Positions 1-6,228 are shown, counted from the stretch's first letter. The stretch is DNA of 7,376 nt from Methylobacterium sp. (GCA_021154065.1 JAJKJG010000180.1:1-7376), one strand, 5' to 3'. Program-made: numbers and translations. Notes: a model not told the origin generated them from the letters alone.

Positions 1-105
1 CCCTCGGTGGTGCCGAGCAACACGGTCTCGATCGGCTTCTTCCTCGCCTTCATCCTCGCCTACCTCGCCATCTCGTGGCTCGCGGCCGGGGAGGAGGGCC
101 GATAG
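1..105 (+). CDS. C-terminal end of an unidentified membrane protein (partial)
   Basis: Frame 1 is open from the first base and ends at TAG 103-105, giving 34 residues. The tail contains one hydrophobic stretch of about 18 residues (IGFFLAFILAYLAISWLA, about residues 11-28) followed by a short charged end, AAGEEGR. This looks like the last transmembrane helix of a polytopic inner-membrane protein with a very short tail. The family cannot be told from so little sequence. It lies on the same strand as ldtR but is separated from it by about 190 bp of AT-richer DNA, so co-transcription is doubtful. Codon use is GC-rich like the rest of the window. Confidence 0.6.
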   Translation, partial: PSVVPSNTVSIGFFLAFILAYLAISWLAAGEEGR

Positions 106-296
106 GGTGAATCCGAAATTCATCGTGAAGGGTTCGTCAGGGTAAATAGGTCCTTGGTTCGATATTGATTTACCCAGAGGAGTAAATTCAGAATTCATCG
201 TACTATTTAATCGGGTTTTCACACGCGTAACCTAGTTTGCCTGCCATAAGCGGACCGGGAAAAGCCGGCCGGACAGGGAACATGGCGAGGCGTCAG
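106..296 (+). promoter_or_regulatory. AT-rich ldtR upstream region with short repeats
   Basis: This gap is clearly more AT-rich than the surrounding genes and should hold the ldtR promoter. It contains a 10-bp direct repeat AATTCATCGT (117-126 and 192-201). It also has an 8-bp perfect inverted repeat, GGGTAAAT (140-147) with ATTTACCC (168-175). A third GTAAAT copy at 182-187 forms a closer inverted pair with ATTTAC 168-173 (8-bp spacer). MarR-family regulators usually bind such dyads and often autoregulate, so these are candidate operators. That role is inferred from position only. No convincing -35/-10 pair could be fixed by eye. Confidence 0.45.
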
Positions 297-809
297 ATGA
301 ATACTGCAGTGAAAGCTGTGGCCGCTCCGGTCCGTCGCGAAGCCGACGTGCAGGTGAAGCCCCACTATCTCGAAGCCCTCCACCTCGTGGAGCGGCTCCA
401 CCGCCGCCTGCTCGACGTCATCAAGGACGAGTTCGAGCGCCGCGGCCGCGACGACGTCAACAGCGTCCAGGCGCTGCTGCTCTACAACATCGGCGACAAG
501 GAGCTGACCGCGAGCGAGCTGCGCACCCGCGGCTACTACCTCGGCTCGAACGTCTCCTACAACGTCAAGAAGCTCGTCGAGATGGGCTATCTCCATCATG
601 CCCGCTCGCGGGTCGACCGCCGCTCGGTGCGCATCAGCCTGACCGAGAAGGGCCGGGCGGTGCACGAGATTGTCAAGGCGCTGTACGACAAGCACAGCCA
701 GACGATCCACCCGATCGGCGGCATCTCCGACGACGATTTCTCGCGTCTCAACCAGGCGCTGACCCGGCTCGAGCGCTTCTGGACCGACCAGATCCGCTAC
801 CGTCTGTGA
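297..809 (+). CDS. ldtR: MarR-family winged-helix regulator, LdtR-like
   Basis: The product is a 170-residue DNA-binding regulator. It has the MarR layout: a dimerisation helix (about 22-50, KPHYLEALHLVERLHRRLLD), a winged helix-turn-helix (about 56-120), and a C-terminal helix (about 144-168). The recognition helix is near 84-97 (SNVSYNVKKLVEMG) and the wing near 102-117 (ARSRVDRRSVRISL). The ATG at 297 was chosen because GAGG at 287-290 sits 6 bases upstream; ATG 282 or TTG 237 would add 5 or 20 residues. In alphaproteobacteria such as Liberibacter and Sinorhizobium, LdtR controls an L,D-transpeptidase gene (ldtP) and affects osmotic tolerance and wall remodelling. The L,D-transpeptidase gene just downstream here supports the name. 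The downstream target and autoregulation are inferred; the MarR fold is close to certain. Confidence 0.86.
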   Translation: MNTAVKAVAAPVRREADVQVKPHYLEALHLVERLHRRLLDVIKDEFERRGRDDVNSVQALLLYNIGDKELTASELRTRGYYLGSNVSYNVKKLVEMGYLHHARSRVDRRSVRISLTEKGRAVHEIVKALYDKHSQTIHPIGGISDDDFSRLNQALTRLERFWTDQIRYRL

Positions 810-988
810 TCGCTTCGCTGCTCTCACGCATCGCTGACGCGCTGCACCTTGGCGTCCCACCCGGCCTCGCGCCGGCTGGGGCGTCCTTTCTGTTCGTCGC
901 GGCAGTCGTCGCGGCGGCGCTCCTCCTCGGCGGCCGCGGCGCCGATGCCGTCGCGCGCGGCGCCGCCGCCAAGCGCTCCTTGCCTTAA
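806..988 (+). CDS. Possible small single-span membrane protein
   Basis: A 60-residue ORF starts at GTG 806, overlapping the ldtR stop codon in a GTGA arrangement (4 bases shared), and ends at TAA 986-988. It has a weakly amphipathic N-terminus (MIASLLSRIADALHLG), one hydrophobic alanine/valine/leucine-rich segment at about residues 27-42, and a basic C-terminus (AAAKRSLP). The stop/start overlap would suit translational coupling to ldtR, and a single membrane span is plausible. Against it, there is no clear separate ribosome binding site, the start is GTG, and long frames arise easily in DNA this GC-rich. I do not recognise a family. Confidence 0.35.
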   Translation: MIASLLSRIADALHLGVPPGLAPAGASFLFVAAVVAAALLLGGRGADAVARGAAAKRSLP

Positions 989-1255
989 GCTCCCACGGCC
1001 CGATCATCGCCGGCTTGCCGCCCGCGATAGCGTCGGCGTGCCCGTGCTGCCGCCTGTTGCGGCGGCACCACAGGCGCCGCTGCCCGCGCGCGCCTTCGAT
1101 CCGCCATGGTCGACCGCCACAAAACGGCCCGACTGCTCATGGTTCGTTAACCGCGCCTGAGCACTTTCGAAAGAGAACGGTGGGCGGGGTCGGGACCGCC
1201 TCGCGCCGCCGGGTCGGGCAACCAAGAACAAGGCTTCCGCGGGCTTCTGGATTCG
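989..1255 (+). promoter_or_regulatory. Upstream region of the L,D-transpeptidase gene, with palindrome
   Basis: No convincing gene fills this 267-bp gap; the frames that cross it are alanine/arginine/proline-rich and look like shadows. It holds a perfect 10-bp palindrome CTTTCGAAAG (1164-1173). Just upstream is GGTTCGTTAACC (1141-1152), with GTTAAC palindromic at its core (1146-1151). Further upstream, CGCCTGT (1051-1057) can pair with ACAGGCG (1070-1076) around a 12-base loop, but no T-tract follows, so it is not a typical terminator. The two palindromes lie about 85-110 bp before the ldtP start and are candidate regulator sites, possibly for LdtR. This is inferred from position. Confidence 0.4.
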
Positions 1256-2512
1256 ATGAACCTTCGCGCTTCTCTCGTCACCGGTATGGTGGCTCTTTCG
1301 CTAGCCGCGCCAATGGCTTCGGCGCAGGACCTCGCTCAAGCCGGCGGCCAGGCCGAGTGGCAGCAGAACTACGACGCCGCGTCGCGCATCCGCGTGCCGC
1401 GCTCATCGACGCCGATCCTTTCCGGGCAAGCGCTCGCCGCGACCGAGGAGATGATCGAGCGCTATCGCGACATCGTCAACCGCGGCGGCTGGGAGCCGGT
1501 CCGGGCCGGCCAGATGCGCGTCGGCGCGACGAGCCCGGTGGTGCTGTCGCTGCGCCAGCGCCTGATCCAGACCGGCGACCTCGATCCGGCGGTCGGCAAT
1601 TCGCCGGTCTATGATTCCTATGTCGAGGCCGGCGTCCGCCGCTTCCAGGCCCGGCACGGCCTCAACACCACCGGCGCGCTCAACGCCTCGACGATCGCGG
1701 CGCTCAACGTCCCGGCCGAGATCCGCCTGCGCCAGCTCGAGCTCAACGTCGTGCGCCTGCGTGCCTATTCGGGCAATCTCGGCCACCGCTACGTGATCGT
1801 GAACATCCCGGCCGCCGTCGTCGAGACGGTGGAGGAGGGGCGGGTCGCGAGCCGCCACGCCGCCGGCGTCGGCAAGATCGACCGGCAGTCGCCGATCATG
1901 AACGCCAAGATCACCGAGGTGAACTTCAACCCGTTCTGGACCGTCCCGGCTTCGATCATCAAGAAGGATCTGATCCCGAAGATGCAGAAGGAGCCGAACT
2001 ACCTCACCGAGAACAAGATCCGCATCTACTCGCCGAAGGGCGAGGAGATCGCGCCGCAGCGGGTCAACTGGAACTCGGACGAGGCGACGCGCTACATGTT
2101 CCGGCAGGACCCCGGCGCCGACCTCAACTCGATGGGCTTCGTGCGTATCAACATCCCGAACCCGCACGGCGTCTACATGCACGACACGCCCTCGAAGGGC
2201 ATCTTCGGCGACGATTTCCGCTTCGTCTCGTCGGGCTGCGTACGGGTGCAGAACGTGCGCGACTACATCACCTTCCTGCTCAGGGACACGCCGGGCTGGA
2301 GCCGCGATCAGATCGACCAGACGATCGAGGGCGGCCAGCGCATCGACGCGCGGCTCGCGCAACCCGTCAACGTCTACTGGACCTACATCACCGCCTGGGC
2401 GACGCCGGAAGGCGTGGTGCAGTTCCGCGATGACATCTACAACCGCGATGGCCTCGGCGCGATCCCGGTCGCGCGGGCGGTCGACAAGGAGCCGGAAGAG
2501 CAGGTCAACTGA
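1256..2512 (+). CDS. ldtP: Periplasmic L,D-transpeptidase with peptidoglycan-binding domain
   Basis: The 418-residue product has a Sec signal peptide (residues 1-23, hydrophobic core VTGMVALSLAAPM, likely cut at ASA|QD). A peptidoglycan-binding-1-like helical domain follows at about 95-151 (VVLSLRQRLIQTGDLD...AGVRRFQARHGLNTTG). The YkuD catalytic domain spans about 178-342. Its signature is intact: His309 in VYMHDTP and SSGCVR with nucleophile Cys328, the only cysteine in the protein. Proteins of this YcbB-like type replace 4-3 with 3-3 cross-links in the periplasm or anchor outer-membrane proteins to peptidoglycan; which one applies here cannot be seen. ATG 1256 places the signal peptide correctly, though its ribosome binding site is weak. 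The gene follows a LdtR-like regulator and ends at a strong terminator, so it is probably its own transcription unit. The symbol rests on the LdtR association. Confidence 0.92.
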   Translation: MNLRASLVTGMVALSLAAPMASAQDLAQAGGQAEWQQNYDAASRIRVPRSSTPILSGQALAATEEMIERYRDIVNRGGWEPVRAGQMRVGATSPVVLSLRQRLIQTGDLDPAVGNSPVYDSYVEAGVRRFQARHGLNTTGALNASTIAALNVPAEIRLRQLELNVVRLRAYSGNLGHRYVIVNIPAAVVETVEEGRVASRHAAGVGKIDRQSPIMNAKITEVNFNPFWTVPASIIKKDLIPKMQKEPNYLTENKIRIYSPKGEEIAPQRVNWNSDEATRYMFRQDPGADLNSMGFVRINIPNPHGVYMHDTPSKGIFGDDFRFVSSGCVRVQNVRDYITFLLRDTPGWSRDQIDQTIEGGQRIDARLAQPVNVYWTYITAWATPEGVVQFRDDIYNRDGLGAIPVARAVDKEPEEQVN

Positions 2513-2534
2513 CGCTTCGGCCCGGACGCCACAG

Positions 2535-2563
2535 AAAAAGCCCGCCGCTCGGCGGGCTTTTTT
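2535..2563. terminator. Rho-independent terminator after the L,D-transpeptidase gene
   Basis: A perfect GC-rich stem, GCCCGCC (2540-2546) with GGCGGGC (2551-2557), closes a 4-base loop. It is flanked by five A (2535-2539) and six T (2558-2563), so the stem can extend through A-T pairs. It starts 23 bases after the stop codon. The symmetric A and T tracts would let it act on either strand. Confidence 0.93.
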
Positions 2564-2681
2564 GTGCGAGCCGCGCGACGCAGCCGAGCCGCGGCCGAAG
2601 GCGTCCGCGTGACGCGATCGGCGCTTGTCCTCGCCTTGCGCAAGCGCAACAATTCGGCTCGCTCGAGGAGGGGACGCGGCC

Positions 2682-4193
2682 ATGGCCAAACGGGCATTAT
2701 CGGCGCCGGATGAAGCCGCGCTGTGGGCGGCGCACGCCGCGAAGGCGGTCGCGGCCTTCGATTTCTGGAACCATTTCCTCGGCCTGCGGATGGGTCCTCA
2801 GAACGCCGCCCTCCTTGATGACGCGGCGACGCAGGCATTCGGCAAGATCATCCGGGCGGTGTCCTGGGTCGAAAGCAAGCACGGCACCGTGGGCGCGAAC
2901 CAGCCCAAGCGCGACCCGATGCAATGCGGCAACCCGAACGACGTCTATTGGCGGGAGCTGAACGGGCTGACGCCGCAGGAGGATATCTTCGTCCGCGGTC
3001 CGGGCTTGCCGAACCTGAAGGCGAGCAAGCTCCCCCCAGCGGCCGAGTCGGACACCGCGTTTCCGGCTGCGGCGGAAATCTCCGCATTGGCGGACAGGTT
3101 GAAGGGCCATCGCGGTGCCGACTTCACGCCCATGCAAAGCTTCTACTGGGCGATCTCGTACCTGATCCATCGCACCAACCTCACCGCATCGGCGCGGACG
3201 TTCCAGTGCGGCGATGTCTCTCGCCAGCGCCTCGTCAACGGCGCGGTCGCCTACAATGGCGGCGGGGACCCGAACTACCGCACCAAGATCGAGGCGGCGC
3301 TGGCGCTGATCGGGGACATCGAGCCGTTTGTGGACGCTCCGCAATCGCTGGCCGCCGGGGGCGCTCCGCCCGATCTCGGCGAGATGGCCCGGGCGCTGGT
3401 GAGGGAGCTGACGAGCGCCGTTTTCCCAGACGCCGCATCCCGGGCGATGTTTCCGGGCGGCATCCGATCGGTGCGGGTCAGCATGACGTCGGGCCAGCTT
3501 GGCAATCCCGGCGTCTCGGCGGAGCTCGAAATCTCGGGACATCCCGCGGCGGACCGGGCTCCAGAGCCCGACTTCCATGAAGACGATCCCGACGCTCCGG
3601 CGATCGAGGCCTTGGCAATGCGCGCGGAGGCGGCGCGAGAGCCGAGCGGACGCGATTGGGTCACGAGGTTCCCGGGGAGTCGCTCGACCGCCGACCTCGC
3701 GCACGGGTTCCGCGAGGGCGTCGAGAAGTTCATCCGCGCGATGAGCGACGGCGGAGCGGCGGTCAGAATCAGCGCCACCTTCCGCCCCCCGGAAAGGGCC
3801 TATCTCATGCATTTCGCGTTCAAGATCGCGCGCGAGAACCTGGATCCCATGAGCGTGCCGGCCATGGACGGGGTGGATATCGACTGGGTCCACCGCAACG
3901 GCGCCGGAGGGGTCGACCTGCCGGCCTCGCGACGGGCGGCGGAGGACATGGTGCAGGCCTACGGGATGAGCGTCGGCGCCGCCCTGCGCAGCCGTCACAC
4001 GGAACGTCGGGCGATCGACATGACGATCTCCTGGAGCGGAAATCTCACTCTCAGGGATGGCAACGGACAGGAAGTGACGATCGCCACGAGTCCGCGCTCC
4101 GGCGGCAACACGAGCCTGCACAGGGTCGGGAGAAGCTTCGGCGTCGTCAAGCTTGTCAGCGACCCGCCGCATTGGTCCGAGGACGGCCACTGA
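2682..4193 (+). CDS. Putative two-domain peptidoglycan hydrolase: lysozyme/SLT-like plus M15-like peptidase
   Basis: The 503-residue protein starts at ATG 2682, preceded by a strong GAGGAGGGG site at 2665-2673; a TTG at 2625 would add 19 unconvincing residues. The N-terminal part (about 50-212) resembles a soluble lytic transglycosylase/lysozyme fold: AVSWVESKHG with candidate catalytic Glu64, RDPMQCGNP (77-85, compare the SLT GLMQ motif), and AVAYNGGGDPNY (188-199, compare AAYNxG). The C-terminal part (about 325-503) carries M15-type zinc-peptidase motifs: ISATFRPPER (363-372), SRHTERRAID (437-446) with ligands His439 and Asp446, and DPPHW (494-498) with His497. The glycine usual in SxHxxGxAxD is Arg442. 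The middle (about 230-320) is unassigned. Together the domains could cut glycan strands and stem peptides. No signal peptide or membrane segment is visible, as in phage endolysins or exported effectors. It lies between two terminators beside ldtP. Domain calls are motif-based and made by eye. Confidence 0.72.
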   Translation: MAKRALSAPDEAALWAAHAAKAVAAFDFWNHFLGLRMGPQNAALLDDAATQAFGKIIRAVSWVESKHGTVGANQPKRDPMQCGNPNDVYWRELNGLTPQEDIFVRGPGLPNLKASKLPPAAESDTAFPAAAEISALADRLKGHRGADFTPMQSFYWAISYLIHRTNLTASARTFQCGDVSRQRLVNGAVAYNGGGDPNYRTKIEAALALIGDIEPFVDAPQSLAAGGAPPDLGEMARALVRELTSAVFPDAASRAMFPGGIRSVRVSMTSGQLGNPGVSAELEISGHPAADRAPEPDFHEDDPDAPAIEALAMRAEAAREPSGRDWVTRFPGSRSTADLAHGFREGVEKFIRAMSDGGAAVRISATFRPPERAYLMHFAFKIARENLDPMSVPAMDGVDIDWVHRNGAGGVDLPASRRAAEDMVQAYGMSVGAALRSRHTERRAIDMTISWSGNLTLRDGNGQEVTIATSPRSGGNTSLHRVGRSFGVVKLVSDPPHWSEDGH

Positions 4194-4223
4194 TCGGATG
4201 CAGCCTCGCCCGGCGCAGATGCG

Positions 4224-4254
4224 AAAAAGGCCCGCCTCGCCGGCGGGCCCTTTT
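4224..4254. terminator. Bidirectional terminator between convergent genes
   Basis: An 8-bp perfect stem, GGCCCGCC (4229-4236) with GGCGGGCC (4242-4249), closes a 5-base loop (4237-4241). Five A lie before it (4224-4228) and four T shortly after it (4251-4254). It sits between the stop of the hydrolase gene (4193) and the stop of the minus-strand vWA gene (4274), so it can end transcripts from both sides. On the minus strand the A tract reads as a run of five T. Confidence 0.9.
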
Positions 4255-4273
4255 CGTGTTGGATGCGGATTCC

Positions 4274-5908
4274 CTACTGCGTCAGGCGCAGGGTGCCGAT
4301 GCTCTTCGCGATCGTCTGGAAGGCGTCGATCAGGCCCTTGGCGTCGTTCGCCACGAAGGTGCGCTCGGCCGAGCCGGCGCAGTCGGCGAGGAGGTTCAGG
4401 CCCTGCTGGTCGATCGGATCGGTCGCGACGCTGAACCCGATCGTGTAGACCATGACCTTGGAACGGGCGTTGCTGCAGGTCTCGCGCACGAGCGCGTCCA
4501 TCGCGGCGCGGGCCTGGGCGTCGTTTGCGATGTTCGCGTTCGCTGCCGGGAAGCGCACGTTCGGCGTCGTGGCGTCGGCGTTCTTCCAGTAGCCGTGGGC
4601 CGAGTAGTTCGACTTCAGAACCGTATTCGACTGCGAGCCCCAGGTGTTCATGCCGTCGGTCATGAGCACCAGCACCTTGGTGGTGTTCTTCTGGGTGTAG
4701 GGCGCGCCGTCGGCGAAGACGCTGTTCGGCGACAGCGTCCGCCAGCCCCAGAGCAGCCCCTCGTGGATGTTGGTGTTGCCGTTGGCATCGAGCGCCGCGA
4801 TCTCGTTCTTGAGCGTCGCCGTGCTGGTGGTGAGCCGGGTCAGGGGCCGCGAGCGGCACATGAAGTTCGGGCCGCGCCCGCTCGAGGTCGTGACGCTCTG
4901 CGGGCTGAGGTACTTGCAGCCGCGCATCATGCGGGTCTTGTCGTCCGGCGGGTCGGTATTGCAGCCGGCGATCCCGTTCTTGTCGCTGATGTAGCTGTTC
5001 GAGGTGTACTGGGTCCTGCCCGAACTCGTCTCGGTATGGCTCGGCGAGCCGCCGCTGCCGGCCTCGTCGGGGGCGAACATCGGCACATAGAGGCTGTCGG
5101 GAACGTTCGGATCGGGCTTTCCATCCTGCGTGTTCGCCGGATAGGGAAGCGATTCGAAGCAGCCGGCCCAGTCCCAGCCAAGATAGGAGCTGCGCAGCTT
5201 GGTGAAGAAGTCGAGGCGGTTCTTGTAGCCGGTTCCGGCCGGGTCGAGGTTGTTCCAATGCAGGCTCGACTTGCCGGCCTGGTCGATCCAGGTCGCGGTG
5301 CGGTAGGTCGTTGGGTCGACCGCGACCGCGGCCGAGAACGGCACCAGCGCCACCTTGGTGTGGCCGGCGAGCGTGCCGCTCGTCGCGACGAAGTCGACGA
5401 AGTCCGCCGCCGCCTTCTTCAAGGCGTCGATCTTCGACACCGTGCCTGACGAGTTCGCCATCGAGCCGGTGGTGTCGAGGGCGAGCGCGATCTCGAAGAA
5501 GCGCTCCTCGGCCGAGCAGGTGCCGGTGGCGCTGAGCGCCATGCTGTTGAAGCCGGACACCCGGGCGAAGGTCGTCTCGTAGGTCGCGTGCGAGGTCATC
5601 GTGACGACGCGCGGGCTCGTCGAGACGACAAGCGGGTCGAGGGTGACGCCGCCGTTCGGCAGATAGGCCCGCACCGACTTCAACGCCATGTCTTGCAACT
5701 GGTCCTTCGACAGCGACGTCTTCGCCTGGCAGAGGCTGAGGAGCGTACCGTCGGTCGCGACCTGCAGCTTGGTGCGAAGGTCCCCGGCGCGGGAGTAGTC
5801 GAGCGCCGAGCCGGCGGCGAAGATCACCGGAACGAGGCTGAGCGCGAACACCATTGCGGTGTTGCCGCCTTCGTCATGGGAGAAACCCGAGAGATAACGC
5901 TTGGCCAT
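4274..5908 (-). CDS. TadG-like pilus-assembly protein with von Willebrand factor A domain
   Basis: The 544-residue protein has the TadE/TadG-type N-terminus: a short basic segment, then DEGGNTAMVFALSLVPVIFA (12-31) and SALDYSRA, forming one membrane anchor at about 17-35 with the rest outside the membrane. A vWA fold starts near 135, with the MIDAS motif LDTTGSM (144-150), a likely second MIDAS threonine region NTNIHEGLLWGW (378-389) and LMTDGMN (415-421). A long insertion (about 200-360) sits inside the vWA domain. Eight cysteines follow the anchor (60, 131, 250, 316, 331, 351, 478, 510), suggesting disulfides. ATG 5908 was chosen because it puts the anchor at the N-terminus; a start at 6025 adds 39 unlikely residues. 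TadG proteins work with Tad/Flp pili, but no other tad gene is visible, so this is probably a lone copy with an unknown envelope role. Confidence 0.88.
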   Translation of the reverse strand: MAKRYLSGFSHDEGGNTAMVFALSLVPVIFAAGSALDYSRAGDLRTKLQVATDGTLLSLCQAKTSLSKDQLQDMALKSVRAYLPNGGVTLDPLVVSTSPRVVTMTSHATYETTFARVSGFNSMALSATGTCSAEERFFEIALALDTTGSMANSSGTVSKIDALKKAAADFVDFVATSGTLAGHTKVALVPFSAAVAVDPTTYRTATWIDQAGKSSLHWNNLDPAGTGYKNRLDFFTKLRSSYLGWDWAGCFESLPYPANTQDGKPDPNVPDSLYVPMFAPDEAGSGGSPSHTETSSGRTQYTSNSYISDKNGIAGCNTDPPDDKTRMMRGCKYLSPQSVTTSSGRGPNFMCRSRPLTRLTTSTATLKNEIAALDANGNTNIHEGLLWGWRTLSPNSVFADGAPYTQKNTTKVLVLMTDGMNTWGSQSNTVLKSNYSAHGYWKNADATTPNVRFPAANANIANDAQARAAMDALVRETCSNARSKVMVYTIGFSVATDPIDQQGLNLLADCAGSAERTFVANDAKGLIDAFQTIAKSIGTLRLTQ

Positions 5909-5986
5909 GGCTCGGAACTCGCCTGAGCTGTTGCATCGGGTGGCACAGTATCGATGAAGGTGTGAAGCCGGGATTTTTGCGAATAC

Positions 5987-6053
5987 GTGGATTTGACGCC
6001 GCGTTGCTTTGCTGTTTGTCGGCAAAGCCGTGTCGAAATTGATGTGGATTTGA
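5987..6053. repeat. Direct repeat of a 10-mer flanking a hairpin
   Basis: GTGGATTTGA occurs at 5987-5996 and again at 6044-6053, 57 bp start to start. Between the copies lies the 9-bp hairpin at 6006-6028. The arrangement sits between two divergent genes, where paired activator or repressor sites are common. The role is inferred; only the repeat itself is seen. Confidence 0.55.
6006..6028. other. Inverted repeat (9-bp stem, 5-base loop)
   Basis: GCTTTGCTG (6006-6014) pairs with CGGCAAAGC (6020-6028) around TTTGT, with one G-T mismatch in DNA that becomes a G-U wobble in plus-strand RNA. No T-tract follows on either strand, so it is not a standard terminator. It may be an operator dyad or a leader-RNA hairpin. 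Confidence 0.5.
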
Positions 6054-6228
6054 AGCGAACGCGACGGGGTTTACCCGCCAGCGGCATGCGCTTCCGGCGC
6101 CTTGCCGAGTTGGCGCCGTGCCGCGACGCATGCTAGACCGCGCCCGTTCGCGGCCGAGTTATCGGACGGACGTCGCCCGGCCGTCGTTCGGCGGGGCTCC
6201 CGAGACCCAGATCACGATCGAGGCGGGC

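Larger units (their letters stand above)
5909..6228. promoter_or_regulatory. Divergent intergenic region between the TadG-like gene and glyA
   Basis: No gene is convincing in this 320-bp gap, and its middle (about 5940-6060) is AT-richer than the flanking genes, as expected for two divergent promoters. It contains a 9-bp hairpin (6006-6014 with 6020-6028), a repeated 10-mer GTGGATTTGA (5987-5996 and 6044-6053), a small CGGG/CCCG hairpin (6065-6077), and CGGCGCC/GGCGCCG (6095-6101 with 6112-6118, 10-base loop). The last two lie in the probable glyA leader. None matches a riboswitch that I recognise. An in-frame ATG at 6130 could extend GlyA by 33 residues, but that peptide does not look like a GlyA N-terminus. 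Confidence 0.5.

Noticed and set aside
219..1007. Minus-strand open frame antisense to ldtR
   Set aside because: The plus strand encodes a clear MarR protein, and the antisense translation is repetitive arginine-rich sequence with no fold signature.
1051..1076. CGCCTGT/ACAGGCG inverted repeat as a terminator
   Set aside because: It has a 12-base loop and no T-tract on either strand, so it is at best a weak structure.
1403..2689. Minus-strand open frame antisense to the L,D-transpeptidase gene
   Set aside because: Its composition is rich in Asp, Arg, Val and Ala with no recognisable motif, and the plus strand encodes an intact YkuD enzyme over the same span.
2697..5258. Very long minus-strand open frame (853 codons) across the hydrolase gene and into the vWA gene
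   Set aside because: It is Arg/Pro/His/Ala-rich low-complexity sequence antisense to one well-supported gene and out of frame with another. This is typical of shadow frames in GC-rich DNA.
3656..5449. Plus-strand 597-codon frame crossing the terminator and the vWA gene
   Set aside because: It runs through a strong bidirectional terminator and overlaps two genes with clear domain motifs; its sequence is low-complexity Arg/Gly/Val.
6130..6228. Upstream in-frame ATG extending GlyA by 33 residues
   Set aside because: The added peptide is Arg/Pro-rich and unlike GlyA N-termini, while ATG 6229 has a well-placed GAGG.
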